Positions 22,696 to 38,059 of a stretch of 64,000 nt of DNA are shown piece after piece. The stretch lies in the NCBI GenBank assembly GCA_025765615.1, contig JAIVFJ010000002.1, positions 1 to 64,000 of the forward strand, read 5' to 3'. Numbering within the stretch: position 1 is the first letter of the stretch; each line of letters opens with the position of its first letter. The DNA is from Zopfochytrium polystomum. Its lineage: Eukaryota; Chytridiomycota; Chytridiomycetes; Chytridiales; Chytridiaceae. Made by a program: the position numbers and the translations under genes. Under the pieces are notes generated by a model. That model did not search any database, was not told the DNA's origin, and saw only the letters and a list, made by a program, of their open reading frames with translations.

Positions 22696-23171
22696 GGTTT
22701 GCTGGGAAGTGCCGAGCTGCAGTGCGCCGTCGATCAGCTGGGGAATGGGTACGAGGAAAATTCGAAAGAGTTCTAATTTTTTTATTTTTTATTTTTTTTA
22801 TTTGGTAAGTTTCATTTGTGGAAGTCCTTCTGGAAGCTATCTCGATACCAGTTTGGTAAGCCATTCAAATCTAATCCAATCAGCACTCTCTATTCTGTGA
22901 AAAAAGAACAGGAACGTGTCTGAGTAAGGACTTGATGATAGTAGCCTGAAGGCGCATTCGGCTGTCGGGCCGAGACCGTGGAGCAGAAATAAGCAAGGCA
23001 AAAGCCATCCAAATTGAATCATATCGAAATCACCATTGCCCTTCAACTACGGGAACAGCAAGCAGATGACTATGACAGCACGCAATGGAAAGGGGAGGAA
23101 AAAAAAGGTAAGACCAGATAAAAAACGGAATTAGAAGTGCGAAAAGCAAAAGATTCCATGGATTGGACTTC
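22696..23171. other. intergenic region
   Basis: This is the upstream side of the F-box gene and downstream side of the methyltransferase gene. A T-rich tract occurs at about 22776-22802. No gene seen. Confidence 0.45.
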
Positions 23172-24732
23172 TTAGGCCTTCAGGCGGCGGCTGAAGAAGC
23201 GCGTGCGGTCGAATCCGTTCAAGTTCTTGTGGAGCGTGATTTGGTACACAGTAGCGCTGCCTTGGCGGGCGATGATGGTGGACCAGGCAAGGAAGACCTT
23301 CGCATGATACACGCAGACGCGACAGTTAGCGTTACAGAGATGCACGTGGCGTTCGTGGCAAAAAATATTCTCACCTCCCAGATGCGGAACCACCTGACAC
23401 CATATTTGTCAATGATCTTGTCCTTGTTCTTCATCCAGTTCAAGTACCAGCGGTAGATGGTCGCAGAGTAGTGAACGCCGACGGTGTCGACGGTGTAGAC
23501 CTCGTATCCGGCGCGCTCAGCTTGCTCGATGACCCAGTTGAGCGGGGCCGACGCATCGGCGCCGGGGAAGACGTACTTGGCCATGAAGAGACCCCAGATT
23601 AGGTCTTCGTACTGCCACGCGCGACGCAGGCCAGCGATCTGCAGGAAGAAGAGACCGTCGTCCTCGAGGAGGTCCCTGACCTGGAGCATGAACTCTTGGA
23701 ATTTGCGAACGCCGACGTGCTCGGCCATTTCGAGGCAAGTGATCTTGTTGAACTTGCGGTCCTTTGGAATGTCACGGTAGTCCATGCGGAGGATCTCGAC
23801 GCGGTCAGAGACGCCGTTTTCTTCGGCCTTCTTGCGGCCCCAGGCTGCCTGGTTTGAGCTGAGCGTGACGCCGGTCGCGTTGGGCGCCAACCTTCGCGGA
23901 GTGGACGGCGAGGGTGCCCCAACCGCAGCCAATGTCGAGGTGGCGGTCGCCCTTCTTGAGTTGGATCTTTTCCGACACGAGGTTCAGCTTGTTCTGCTGC
24001 AGTTCCTCGAGAGTCTCGGGGCGGGAGGGGTCAGTGATGATGCCGGAGGTGTACACCATCATGGGTCCCACTGGTGAAAAAATGTGATGAAGCAGTTTAA
24101 GAAAACAGCCTCAAAGGGCGAAGACACGACCACGCGAATGATGGGTCCGTCGCGTGTGAAATGTGTACACTCACAGAACCAGTTGTAAAAGTCGTCACCG
24201 CGATCATAGTGCTCCCGCACCTGATCTTCGTCCTGCTTCTTCGAGTGCCACAGGGTCTCAGGGATCCACTGGGTCAAGAAGAAGAGAGCCTGGTTGAGCG
24301 TGAAGGTGAAGGACACCCAGTCGTGACGGGCCTCGAGGGTGTCGAGCATGTCGGCGCCGTTGGGGAGGTCAATCTTCTGGTCAAAGTACGCTTCGAAGAA
24401 GGTCTCGGCGGGGATCTTTGACTTTCCGTATTTTGCGTTGAGAGCGGCATCGGTGAGGACGAGGTAGTCGCTGATCTTTTTGCCGGGCAGGCCCTTTTGC
24501 GGGCGGACAGGGCGCGCGATGGTCGCGAACCAGTAGTTGTAGGCAGCAAAGGTGGGGAGCGCCGCGAGCAGCGCGATGAGCGGGTACCAGGAGAGAGACA
24601 CGCCCAGGAGGACAGAGAGCACAAGCGGCACGACTGCGACGGTCGTCAGCAGCTGCCTGTTGGAAAAGTCTCGGAGCCGGCGCCCTCGACGGGGTACGGC
24701 GCCATCTTGACGACGAACTTTGACGTCGCCAT
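23172..24732 (-). CDS. sphingolipid C9-methyltransferase (two apparent one-base indels)
   Basis: Three exons on the minus strand (24732-24175, 24070-23375, 23297-23172) encode a fungal SAM-dependent methyltransferase of the cyclopropane-fatty-acid-synthase type. It adds the 9-methyl group to the sphingoid base of glucosylceramides in the ER/Golgi. Two N-terminal membrane segments are visible (VAVVPLVLSVLLGVSLSWY, LIALLAALPTFAAY). The SAM motif is LDIGCGWGTLAVH. Further signatures are HYDRGDDFYNWF, TCLEMAEHVGVRKF and GLFFLQIAGLRR. Two breaks are needed to read it through: a missing T near 24667 (SETF to SNRQLL) and an extra C in gcgccc at about 23886 (KVGA to NATGV). They compensate in length to 460 codons. 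It may be a recent pseudogene or contain assembly errors. Confidence 0.88.
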
Positions 24733-24831
24733 GGTCACACACGCACTCTTTTTTTGAAAAAGAGCTGGAAAAAAAAGATTTGAGGGAGCTTGGGCGGTTG
24801 AGGGGGAGAGTAGGGAAGAGGTGGAAACGAC

Positions 24832-24840
<9 letters not shown>

Positions 24841-24917
<77 letters not shown>
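24841..24917. repeat. (GA)n microsatellite, about 38 units
   Basis: An uninterrupted ga repeat on the plus strand lies 109-185 bases upstream of the methyltransferase ATG, where it reads (CT)n on the coding strand. It is likely in the promoter or 5' leader. Confidence 0.95.
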
Positions 24918-24925
<8 letters not shown>

Positions 24926-25296
24926 GGAGCGATCCAGACAGACAGCCAGACAGACAGCGTTTTTCGACGGAAGGATTTTCCTCAGGCCAACGACGATCGT
25001 CGAAAAACGAAATGCCCAAACCACCAACCACAATCACAATCGGGCGAGTGGTTCAGCTGGGCCCACCCAAAGAAAATCGTGTGAAGGGGAAATCGTGCAC
25101 ACAGTCGGGACTGCAATTCTCCGATGTCGAAGACAAAACAAGACAAAATGATGACGTGATGCTTGTCTTCTGAAAAGCAGGACCGTTTGATTGGCTAAAA
25201 TTTTGGGTGCGGTCAAGGGTATTTTTTCACGCTTGGTAGAAGGTAGAAAGGAAGAAAGGCACTGGGACGAGATCGGGCAGTGTGACAATGGCCATC

Positions 25297-26455
25297 TCAG
25301 AACTCGATCGTGAGCGACTTTTCAAGATCGGCGCTGAACAGAGCCTGCGTCGTCAAGACCGAGTGAGTGAGTGAGCGGGAGGAGTCGGCCCAAAAGGAAA
25401 GAGACAGTTAGACGCTCACGAACATTGCCGCACGCCAATCGTCCTTCCAATCGTCCTTCAAATGCAGCAGCTTTCCGACCCACACACACACACACATTCC
25501 TTCCAAGGAAAAAAAAGCAACTTCCTCTCACCCTCTTAAACTCGTCAAAGGATATGCTGCCGTCCCTGTCGACCGTGTCCGCGTCCGCAATCGTTTGATC
25601 TACAAGGACCCGCACCTCCTCGTCCGAAATGCTCTTGCCCACCATCAGCTTCAGCACCGTCCGCAGGTCGCTCGCGCCAATCAAACCGTCGCCGTCCACG
25701 TCGTACACGTTGAACGCAACTGCTCCACCCCCCACAAGCGGGATTTCCGTGTAACAAACGTGCGAGAGAGAGAGAGAGAGTGAGTGAGTGAGTGAGTGAG
25801 AGAGTGAGAGAGAGAGAGGAAGCGAGAGGGAGAGAGCGGAAGAAGAAAGCGCGGGGTGAGTACAGCGGTTTCCCTACACACAAATGCGAAGGAAAGAAAT
25901 GCCCAATGCCCCCCATCAACACCATACGCACACGCCAGTTTCTGCTCCCGCCGTGCGCCCGCCGAAAACACCGACAGCGCCGCCACAAACTGCTTGAAAT
26001 TGATCGACGCCTCGGGCATCGACACCTGGAACTGCTGCTGGTGCGACGCCGCCGATGCCGCCGCCCCCGACGCTGCGCCGAGGGGCGGCACGACCGCCAA
26101 GTCGTCGTCCTCGCCGCCGCCGCCGCCGCCGGCGCCCTCGTCGCGCGCGATCACGGCGATGACGCGGAACGCCAGCGGGTTCATGGCCAGCTCGGGGATG
26201 GCGATGAGGTCGGCGGCGGCGATCGAGCCAGTGCGCTGCTTGTCGATCTGGCGGAAGCGCGAGTAGAGCCGGTGGATCTGGTCGGGCGTGACTGTTAAGG
26301 GAAAAGGTTTGTGCCAAATGTGAGCAGTAGAAGTGGTGTGAAGCTACGCGAGGAAGAGAAAAGAAGTGGCCCCCCGCCGACATACACGACGACAGCCCGA
26401 CCAGCTCGTCCATCTCGTCCTTCTCGAGCTGCGACGACGACCACGACAAGCCCAT
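25297..26455 (-). CDS. calcineurin B homologous protein (CHP-like EF-hand protein)
   Basis: Four exons (26455-26386, 26291-25932, 25719-25532, 25344-25297) join in phase for 221 residues. The start MGLSWSSS fits an N-myristoylation signal. The first EF-hand region reads TPDQIHRLYSRFRQIDK ... LIAIPELAMNPL, which is closer to CHP than to calcineurin B. EF3 is YDVDGDGLIGASDL with LKLMVGKSISDEE. EF4 is DADTVDRDGSISFDEF. The short last exon ends LFSADLEKSLTIEF, like the CHP tail. CHPs bind Na+/H+ exchangers and trafficking partners at membranes in a calcium-dependent way. An unusual Gly/Ala/Asp-rich insertion of about 45 residues (positions about 75-120) sits between the first two EF-hands. A calcineurin B identity is less likely but cannot be excluded. 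Confidence 0.85.
25762..25818. repeat. (GA)n/(GAGT)n repeat in a CHP intron
   Basis: Mixed gaga and gagt units lie inside the second intron of the CHP-like gene. A smaller gagt run occurs in the last intron near 25364-25378. Confidence 0.85.
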
Positions 26456-26561
26456 ATCTCCCCTTTCTTTGCGGTGTTGGGCGAAAAAAGTGCGGATCGA
26501 TCCGAGCGGCGGAACGGTTGGAAAGTGCCGTCCAACCCTTGTCAGAAGAAACTCACCAGAA
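26456..26561. promoter_or_regulatory. 106-base divergent promoter between CHP-like and Asterix genes
   Basis: The two ATGs point away from each other with only 106 bases between them, so the two genes must share this control region. No clear TATA box is visible. Confidence 0.5.
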
Positions 26562-27026
26562 ATGGCGCGCAGCAAGTTGGCCAACGACGACCCACGGCGC
26601 TTCGATGGTAAGCGGGTTATTCTCACTGCAGAACCACGTCGGGTCGCCAAACCCACCCCGATCACAGCGCGCTCACTCCAAACTGTTCCCATTACGCCGG
26701 GATACGCCGCAAAAAAACACATCCCACAAATCCCACCAGCCGTCACCCCATACCGAACGCCGACGGTGCCCGAGAACGAGGCGGACATTGACGCGATCGG
26801 GTTCGCCGCGCTGATCCTCAACACGGCGGGCCTGCTGCTGCGATCGCGGACGTACGCGTGGATCGGGCTCATCTGCGCGCTCCTGTCGTTCCTGCACGGA
26901 AAGGGCAGCGAGAAGGAGTACAGGCAGGGCGGCCTTGGTGGCGTCACCTATTCGCTCATGACTTGCTTGATGCTGTACGTCCAGTGGGGCCTGGAGAAGG
27001 CGAGGACGCCGGCGCCGGCTTTGTAA
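26562..27026 (+). CDS. PAT complex subunit Asterix homologue
   Basis: Two exons (26562-26607 and 26740-27026) join in phase for 110 residues. The N-terminus has the family DPRR motif (LANDDPRRFD). The rest matches the Asterix/WDR83OS layout: a short linker, then hydrophobic segments IGFAALILNTAGLLL, YAWIGLICALLSFL and SLMTCLMLYVQWGL. Length agrees with the family (about 105-115). Asterix pairs with CCDC47 in the ER to protect membrane helices during insertion of multi-pass proteins. The gene converges on MSH2, whose stop lies 179 bases beyond its own. Confidence 0.85.
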   Translation: MARSKLANDDPRRFDGKRVILTAEPRRVAKPTPITARSLQTVPITPGYAAKKHIPQIPPAVTPYRTPTVPENEADIDAIGFAALILNTAGLLLRSRTYAWIGLICALLSFLHGKGSEKEYRQGGLGGVTYSLMTCLMLYVQWGLEKARTPAPAL

Positions 27027-27204
27027 AAAGCTTCTGGATTGAAAGGGGGGTGCAAGAACTGGCGGGCGGAGTATGATAGATCCTCGTGTAGCGAAAAATG
27101 TTTGGCTGTGGAACGAATGGAATTGTGTGAACCCAACACGATGTCCCTTGATCTCATTACCAACCCGCACAACAACAAATGACCAGTCGGACGGGAAATA
27201 ATCG

Positions 27205-31490
<4,286 letters not shown>

Positions 31491-31659
31491 TGGGCACGAT
31501 CCTTGCTCTCTGGACTGTTGGCGTGTGCTGGCGTCGCGTGCAATCTGGACGGGGACTGGCAAAGGCGGTGAAGCAGTCGCCGATCCGACAAGGTTTTTCG
31601 AATTTTCGTCCGAACGACGACACGCCACAAAAATTGTCAGTTCCCTCATGCTTGGCCCA

Positions 31660-32696
31660 TCACTGGCCACTCCTCTCCAAATACGCCTTCCAGCCCGCCT
31701 CCCGGAACAGCTCCGCCCTCTGTACAACCTCCGCATCGCTTCTGTTCCCGCCATAAATCCCCCGCCCCACGATAATCACATCGCACCCGCTCTCCAGCAC
31801 GACCTGCCGCGGCGTGCGATACACCTGTCCCAAGCCGTCGCCGCCTTGCTCCAGCCCGACGCCGGGGGTCATGACGATCCAGTCCTCGTCGGGCTCGCCC
31901 AGCTTGCGCATCCCGATGAAGCCGATAACAAAGCCACGGTGGCGGCGCGCCATGGCGACGGCTTGGTCCGTGTACGCGCCGGCGGCGAGGGTGCCCTCGG
32001 TCGACATTTCGGCGAGGAGGAGGATCCCGCGGCCGAGCGGCTTGCCGCCGATCGCGAGGCCGTGGAGGATCGTGTCGCCGGGGATCGGGTGGGCGTTAGT
32101 GATGTGCGACCAGGACGCGATTTTGAAGGGGCCGGACGTGTACTGAAGGTGGGTCGTGTTTCCTGACGACAAGCGAAAATGGGGCGTCAGAACTTCACAG
32201 CTACGGTCATTCGCTCAATGTGAATGTCCCTCGAGAGGCCAGCCCCATCGCCGGCGGGAGAGAGCAATCCTCAAAGCTCACCCTCTACTCACCAATGTCT
32301 GCAAACTTTCGGTCTTCAAAAATCAAAAACTCGTGCTTCTCTGCCAGCTCTTTCAACCGTTCAACGAGGTCCGCGTCAAAGTCAGTGATAATATCGATAT
32401 GCGTCTAGGCTCAATAACAAAATGTTAGGTGACAGAGCTGGTTTTGTGCGAGGCGACCGTAAAACAGATTAAGTTTGACGGGGGGCATTCACTTTGAGGA
32501 CACAAATCGATGGACCGAGAAGGTCAGCAAGGCGGAGTAGCTCTGCTTTCGTCGTCACGTCGGCGGCGATTGCGAGATTCGTCTTTTTACGGTCCATGAG
32601 GGTGAGGAGGGCAACAGCGGTCGGGTTGCTGTGGATGCCATCCTTTTCAGGTTTCGCGTTGGCTCGCGCGCTGTAAGACAACGCGATTGCGGACAT
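31660..32696 (-). CDS. URA3: orotidine 5'-phosphate decarboxylase
   Basis: Three exons (32696-32493, 32404-32293, 32162-31660) join in phase for 272 residues, the usual length of the fungal enzyme. It catalyses the last step of UMP synthesis, decarboxylating OMP. Landmarks are [11 protein letters not shown], the catalytic block DFDADLVE ... [12 protein letters not shown], the loop SAPF-like [15 protein letters not shown], the MSTEG-AGAYT stretch and the phosphate-binding end [13 protein letters not shown]. It is a stand-alone enzyme, as in fungi, not the fused UMP synthase of animals and plants. The stop lies 169 bases before the MSH2 start on the same strand. Upstream of the ATG is an oligo-A tract on the coding strand, a common fungal promoter feature. 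Confidence 0.96.
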
Positions 32697-32700
32697 CAAG

Positions 32701-32722
32701 GTTTTTTTTTTTTTTTTTTTTT
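32701..32722. repeat. oligo(T) tract upstream of URA3
   Basis: A run of about 22 T on the plus strand (A on the URA3 coding strand) sits just 5' of the URA3 ATG. It may act as a nucleosome-poor promoter element. Confidence 0.7.
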
Positions 32723-33692
32723 CGTGACAAGGAATGATACGTTGCCAAGGGACCATGGCCAGGGACGGAGGAAAGCACACACACAACCCAACGAGCTGGT
32801 TCGCACACAACAGCCGTATATATCGCTTAGATACCACAACGGAGGACGAATGAAAATAAAGAAGCCAGCTTTGCCAGCAGGGGTCGGGTACGTTCCGGTA
32901 TAAACTGGACACAGAAGAACACAAAAATGTCTCGTCCACACAGCGCAAATTTCAGTGGAAAAAAAACGTTCTCAGAGGAAGCACAGAAAGACATCCCTGA
33001 AGGTGGGGGCGAGAGGCTAAGGGGCATATTTTAATTCAGAACGAAAAGTAAAAGGTAAATGAGGAACAGTAGTACTTTTTCCAAAGAAGAAGAAAGGAAA
33101 GGGGCAGCGAGGGAAAATAGGAAGTAGAAGGGTTTGGGCTCTTTAGAAGTTGATGAAAATAGGGAGGAAGAAGCAACAAGGCATCTGGAGCGGGTGGGAT
33201 CAACACACACACGCGCAGCAAAGAGAGATACAGGAACGACTCGGTGTAGGTTTAGCAAAGCAGAAACGAGAGGAGCATCGAGGACAAAATGGTTTCTGCG
33301 CGAACCCAGGTTTTGCCGGAAGCGAAAATAGGATCAAAAACAAACGGTTCTGGGAAGGTGTGACCTTCCCAAAACGAACAAAGCATCGCCCGAATATCCA
33401 ACCCTCTGAAAATGGAAACCCCACAGGCAACAATGAACGCAGACGGGAGATATCTCGAAAAGAAACTGTATCCATCATCTGAAACGGGAAAAAAGAAGGA
33501 AGCCAACATCTCATCTCCCACAAACCTGTACAAGATAAAGCTTCCGGTACGCCCACACACTTCCGAACAATCTCCCCGTTACGACTTAGCACCAAAGGTG
33601 ACAAAGGCACCCCCGGAAATACAAGCGAAACGAGCTGGAGAAACGAAGTTGGAAAGCGCGAAGAAGGGGAGGATCTCAGCACCCTCGCCCCT
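32723..33692. other. intergenic region
   Basis: This is the upstream side of URA3 and downstream side of the phosphatase gene. The sequence is purine-rich with many short open frames but no protein-like motif. Part may be the phosphatase 3' UTR. Confidence 0.4.
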
Positions 33693-35097
33693 CTATGATT
33701 CAGCGAGTTCATTTCCCAGGACTGACGAAACGTTGTCCACGAGTTTGAGGTCCTCCAGGAAGGGAATGAGGTCAAGCAGCTCGGTATCGTTGGGGTCGTT
33801 GAACCAGGTTGTGATGGGAATGGCATTTTGTGGGTGGAAGATGTAAGACGCAGGTGAGTTGTCCAGGATTATCACGTCCTTCAGGTCACGGCCAAGTTGG
33901 CTTAAGTCTTTGACGTAATTGCCTTTGTGGTGTAGGCAAGCCTCCCTAAATAGGCGCCATCGGACGACGTTGTGTTTGTCGAGCATGTCAAGGACCGGGT
34001 CTGCGTACTAGGGCGCAAAAAAGGGCGAGTTGATTTGTCAGACGATCAAGACTCTTTTCGATCAGGTAGAATACCTTTGACAAACTGGCCGTGAAAACGA
34101 CAACTTCGAACTGAGTTCCTAGACGTTGCAGGAAAGTGTCGACACCCGGCCGTTTAAGAACGTAGACGTTGTGGACAGTTCCCTCAATCTCAACCGGTAT
34201 GACGAAGTCTGCGTTGCTGACGGGCTGGAAATTGAATTTTGGTGTTGGCAGATTGATATCAGATTGGGCCATCGGATGAAGACAAAACAGTGGTCGCGAT
34301 CCTCACTTTGAACGAACTGTGCACAAGCGTTTCGTCCAGATCGAGGACAAGGCACTTCTTCCCGACATCCTCCCTTGCAAGTGGTCCAAGAAGGCCTTTC
34401 TTCTCTGCCGTCTGGTCGCACAAAAATCAAGGACCAAAGGGGTCGTTATGGATGAGGCATTTCCGTGTTTCGCAAAATGCAGAGAGGGTTTTACCAGCGA
34501 TGCCTGACGAGTCGGAGCTGGGGTGGCTGCCGGAGCTGCTTTGACTGCTTTAGGCACAGGTGCGTCGCTTGGGGCGGCAGCTTTTGGAGTTGCAACGAGT
34601 TCGTGACTGTCATTAACTGGCGGCGGTATGCAGCCACAGCAAGCGAGGAACTGGCTCCAAGCTGACAGTTGTGGTCGGGATACGGCACTTGAGGCCGTTG
34701 AGGATGAGGACACAGTCATGGGTTGCTGTGGTTTCGGTTGCTGCGAAGTTGTCCCTGAGCCAATTCGAATCAGTCATGAATGCATGCAGCAATCTGGATT
34801 ACCTGGTGGTGAGACCTGGGTGATGAGGTTTGTTGGGTAAGAGTGGGCATCGTCTGGATTGGCGACTTGGGTTATCAGTGACTCGGGACCCAACAGTGAT
34901 GTGGACGATTCGGTGGATTTAGTGGATGAAGCGGGGTCGACGGCGTTGATGGCAATCGGGATCTCGTCTGGAAGTGGGGATTGGGGAGCTCCATCGATCC
35001 GTGGAGAGGGAGGGGGTTGGGAGATAGCCTTGGCGACTGGCCTTGTAAGGTTAAGAGATGGCCGGCCTTGGTCCCCTTGGCTGGACGATGGGGGCAT
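33693..35097 (-). CDS. Psr1/SCP-type HAD phosphatase (CTD small phosphatase-like)
   Basis: Five exons (35097-34803, 34754-34495, 34411-34307, 34224-34075, 34007-33693) join in phase for 374 residues. The N-terminal 200 residues are Pro/Ser/Ala-rich. They contain a cysteine cluster ([11 protein letters not shown]) that could be palmitoylated, as in yeast Psr1/Psr2 at the plasma membrane. The catalytic domain follows: [14 protein letters not shown] (DxDxT nucleophile), [73 protein letters not shown] and [10 protein letters not shown]. The family dephosphorylates serine/threonine residues, for example in stress signalling. The palmitoylation and membrane location are inferences. Confidence 0.93.
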
Positions 35098-35910
35098 TTC
35101 GGGTTGAAGCTGTGCGACAGTTCCAGTAAAAGATGGGTGGGAGCGAAAGAGGATCCTTCGGTGCGAGGGGCGAGCGACGGTCGTTGGAGAGCGCGCGAAC
35201 TGGACGGATTAAGGAGGAGATGTGATGTCCTTCAGCACAATCGCGAATCGGAGAGACGGTCGAGTTCGCCGATTCAAGGGAACGGAACGCAAGATGGCGG
35301 CCAGAGTGGGAATCGGCGCCAGAAAGCACACAGTCACAGTCACAGTCACGGGGAGTGCGCGGGGCGGACTGGGCGTGCGCTGAACGTTCGGCTGGTTGGC
35401 CGGGTGTGGCCGTTGCTGGGAAGCGGGCGGGAAAGGTGGAGACGGACAAAAAGGAATGGATGAAGGCCTTGGATTGGTGTACCGGGCGAAATAGGAGAAG
35501 GGGCCGGGCGATGCGGGAGAGGAGGAGGATGCTTGGGCGGCTGTGGGAAGAAGGCTTGATGCTGACCCGAAGCAGCGATCCGTTTGTCTGCCTGTCTCCC
35601 GCCCCTGATCGGCGCGTGCCCGTGTGGGCTGGTTGGGTCAGAAAGTCTGTCTCACGGAAAAACAAGACAAAACAGAATGAAAAGATTCGCTCGATTGAAA
35701 ATTTTTTTTTCAACTTTTTGTAGCATTACCTCATTTTTTCCTTTGGCAAACTTCGCACGCCGACCACACTATCCATTTTGGGATATCATGCGATGTGTTG
35801 GGGCTGAGACAGACCATGCGCTTCCAGGGCACCCTTGCAGATTGGGAGAGACAGTCGAAAGGTCGTTTATTCAATTCAATTATTGTTCACTTATATTTAC
35901 AGCTTACTCC
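35098..35910. other. intergenic region
   Basis: Upstream of the phosphatase gene and downstream of the VWA gene. A short cacagt repeat occurs at about 35327-35350. An open frame at 35355-35723 has no protein-like features. No gene seen. Confidence 0.4.
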
Positions 35911-37791
35911 TCACTTCACCAACACGAGTGTTCCCGGCTTCAGCATGTACTGAACATCTGAAATCTTCACAAGGAGTTGCAGATGCGGGCGCTTCGTTAA
36001 GTCCCCCTTGGGCTTCAAGTATGTAACGTTGTAGCTGCGGGTTCGATCGAACTGGACAACTTTCATAACCTCGTCGCCACCAACCAAGAGCTCATCTGCG
36101 TCCTCGTCGTACAGCATTAGATCGCTGGCAATGCGGTCGTCAATGAACATGCCGTCTTCGTAAGTCACGTAAAGCGACTTGTTTTTGAGATTGATTCGGT
36201 AAATAGGGCAAAAAAGCCCCACCGATATGGCCTGGTCCACCTGCAAGACCTCCGCCGAGAACTTGTGGATTTTGGAGTAGCTCGGACTCCAGGGTGGAGG
36301 CCGCGCGCATAAGTGGACGTGGAACACGAACAGGCGTCGCTGGAGCCGTTGCTGCCGGGGTCGGGGGCGTTTTCTTTGTTGCAGGCGTTGACGAAGATGA
36401 CGACGCGGCAGCAGTAGATCGACGCGTCCGCTTTGAGGGCGGTGTCGTTTTGGCGGCTGCCTCGTCCGCCGACGACTCGCCTTCTCCGTCCGGCGTGGGC
36501 GACTTACGTTTCCCAGACTTTGACGACGAGGCCGACGGCAGGGTGATCCCTTTCTTTCCAGTCACTTTCGCGAACAACTTGGTGAGCCCGTCACTAAGAG
36601 TTCCTCCGCCCCTCTTCTTCAGCTCTTCCTGGTAGGCGATGATCATCCGCGGGTTTCCTTCCGCGTACGCGATTGCAAGGACGAAGTCCGTAATCTCGCC
36701 AACATCCTTGAGATCCAAATGGATGCCATCGGTCTCGTTGGCCATTGTCTCGTAGAAGTACTTCGCGCGAGTGTTCCGACCGCATTGGATGGCATAGATT
36801 TTGATGCCTTGTGCCGCGTATTTGGCCACTTCGTCTCGCCACACGTAGCGCGCAACGTGGTCCTCGTGGGGAAGGTCGTCGCCAAGCATAATGAGCGACT
36901 TTTGGGCCGCGGCGTCCCATGGTAGTTCCAGGGTCTTGCCGAGGACATACTCGTATGCTTCGGGTGCGTCGCCTGTGAGCGAGACAACGAAAGGGGAAAA
37001 AATTTCCGTCAGAATGCGCCTTGCGCAGTTTTCCAAACACATGACTCACCGCCACCCGTGCGACCGACTTCACTCACGAAGGAAACGAGCTCGCCACTGC
37101 TCGTTTTGAATCCAGACGACTTCATCAAATAGTAGGAAGTCTCGTCGCAGTAGTCACCGTGGGCAATCACGCAAATTTCAACCTTTTCTGAGCCGACGTT
37201 GAGGAGTTTGTCAATGGTGATTTTGGCAAACCGCTTGACCTCGTCGAGGTACGAGTACATGGAGCCAGTGGTGTCGAACGAGATGGCAATCTGCACGTGC
37301 TTTGCGGGGGGGCCCATGAACTCGATGGGGTTGATTGGCGGCCGGTCGACTCCGCCCGCCGCGTCCGCCGCGTCGGGAGCGGCGGCCGCGTCCACTTCCA
37401 TCATGTCGTCCGGGAGCTTGGACAGGACCACGACATGGGTGCCAACGTCGACCCTCCTGCTCGCCGCGTCTGAACGGACGTAAATGTTGAATCCGGCGTG
37501 GTTCTTTGCATCGACCTTCTTCTTTGCTCCTTTGTCAAAGCCGAGGATGGTCTTCACAGCATCGCCGACGATCATGCGGCCAGAGGCCACCTCCTCGACG
37601 ATGAGCGACTTGGACGAGGGGACTTCCTCGGGCTTCGTGAGCTGGTAGTAGGCACATCCGCGCGTGTATGCAAGCCCGTTGTTGGTGACGAGCGACTTGA
37701 TGTCGATGGCGGTTGCCACCGAGAGCTTCTTGAAGTCTGCGGCCGGAATTTCGGCTGCCTTTGCGACGGCGGAGGCTGTTGACGCGGCCAT
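35911..37791 (-). CDS. von Willebrand A domain protein with N-terminal RGC module
   Basis: Two exons (37791-37050 and 36972-35911) encode about 600 residues. The N-terminal module has AYTRGCAYYQLTKPEEV and MIVGDAVKTILGFDKG; I know this arrangement from large cytoplasmic VWA proteins but not its function. The VWA domain starts VQIAISFDTTGSM (metal site DxTxS instead of DxSxS). It continues with CVIAHGDYCDE, RTGGGDAPEAYEYVL and SLIMLGDDLPHE. A Ser/Thr/Lys/Pro-rich linker (about 400-470) could be nuclear or phosphorylated. The last 120 residues are beta-rich. One extra C at about 36275 (CTC-C-AAA) must be skipped to enter the last part. No signal peptide is present. Ku80 was considered and dropped. 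Confidence 0.75.
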
Positions 37792-38059
37792 TAATGCTGT
37801 TGAGGGTGTCGTGCGTGCGTGTGGCAGTCGGAAAAGGTGGGGGTTTGGGAATTCTTTTGGTGCCTTTCGAATTGTGAATGATTGTGGATGATTGATTGTA
37901 TTGGGGCGGTCGTTCTCGCGCGCCGTCTATATAAGGCAAAAATCCGACTTTGCTTCCAGCGAGGAGGGGCTTTGCCAATGCTGACATCAACGATCCAAAC
38001 CAATTTTCGTGGTTTGGGCTCCGCCCTGACAAGTCCGGCGGCGCAGACAACTGATTCTG
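37792..38059. promoter_or_regulatory. 268-base divergent promoter with a palindromic TATA box
   Basis: Between the VWA gene (minus) and the Ste20-like gene (plus). The sequence ctatataagg at about 37927-37936 contains TATATA, which reads the same on both strands, so one box could serve either gene. Confidence 0.5.

Noticed and set aside
21743..22808. Long plus-strand open frames opposite the F-box gene
   Set aside because: High-GC antisense shadows of exon 1 of the F-box/WD40 gene, with no domain of their own.
24841..25820. CRISPR-like array
   Set aside because: The repeats are simple GA/GAGT microsatellites without spacers, in a eukaryotic genome.
35355..35723. 122-codon plus-strand frame
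   Set aside because: Arg/Trp-rich chance frame in an intergenic region, without motif.
35911..37791. Identification of the VWA protein as Ku80
   Set aside because: The N-terminal VWA order, the RGC module and the lack of a Ku core do not fit.
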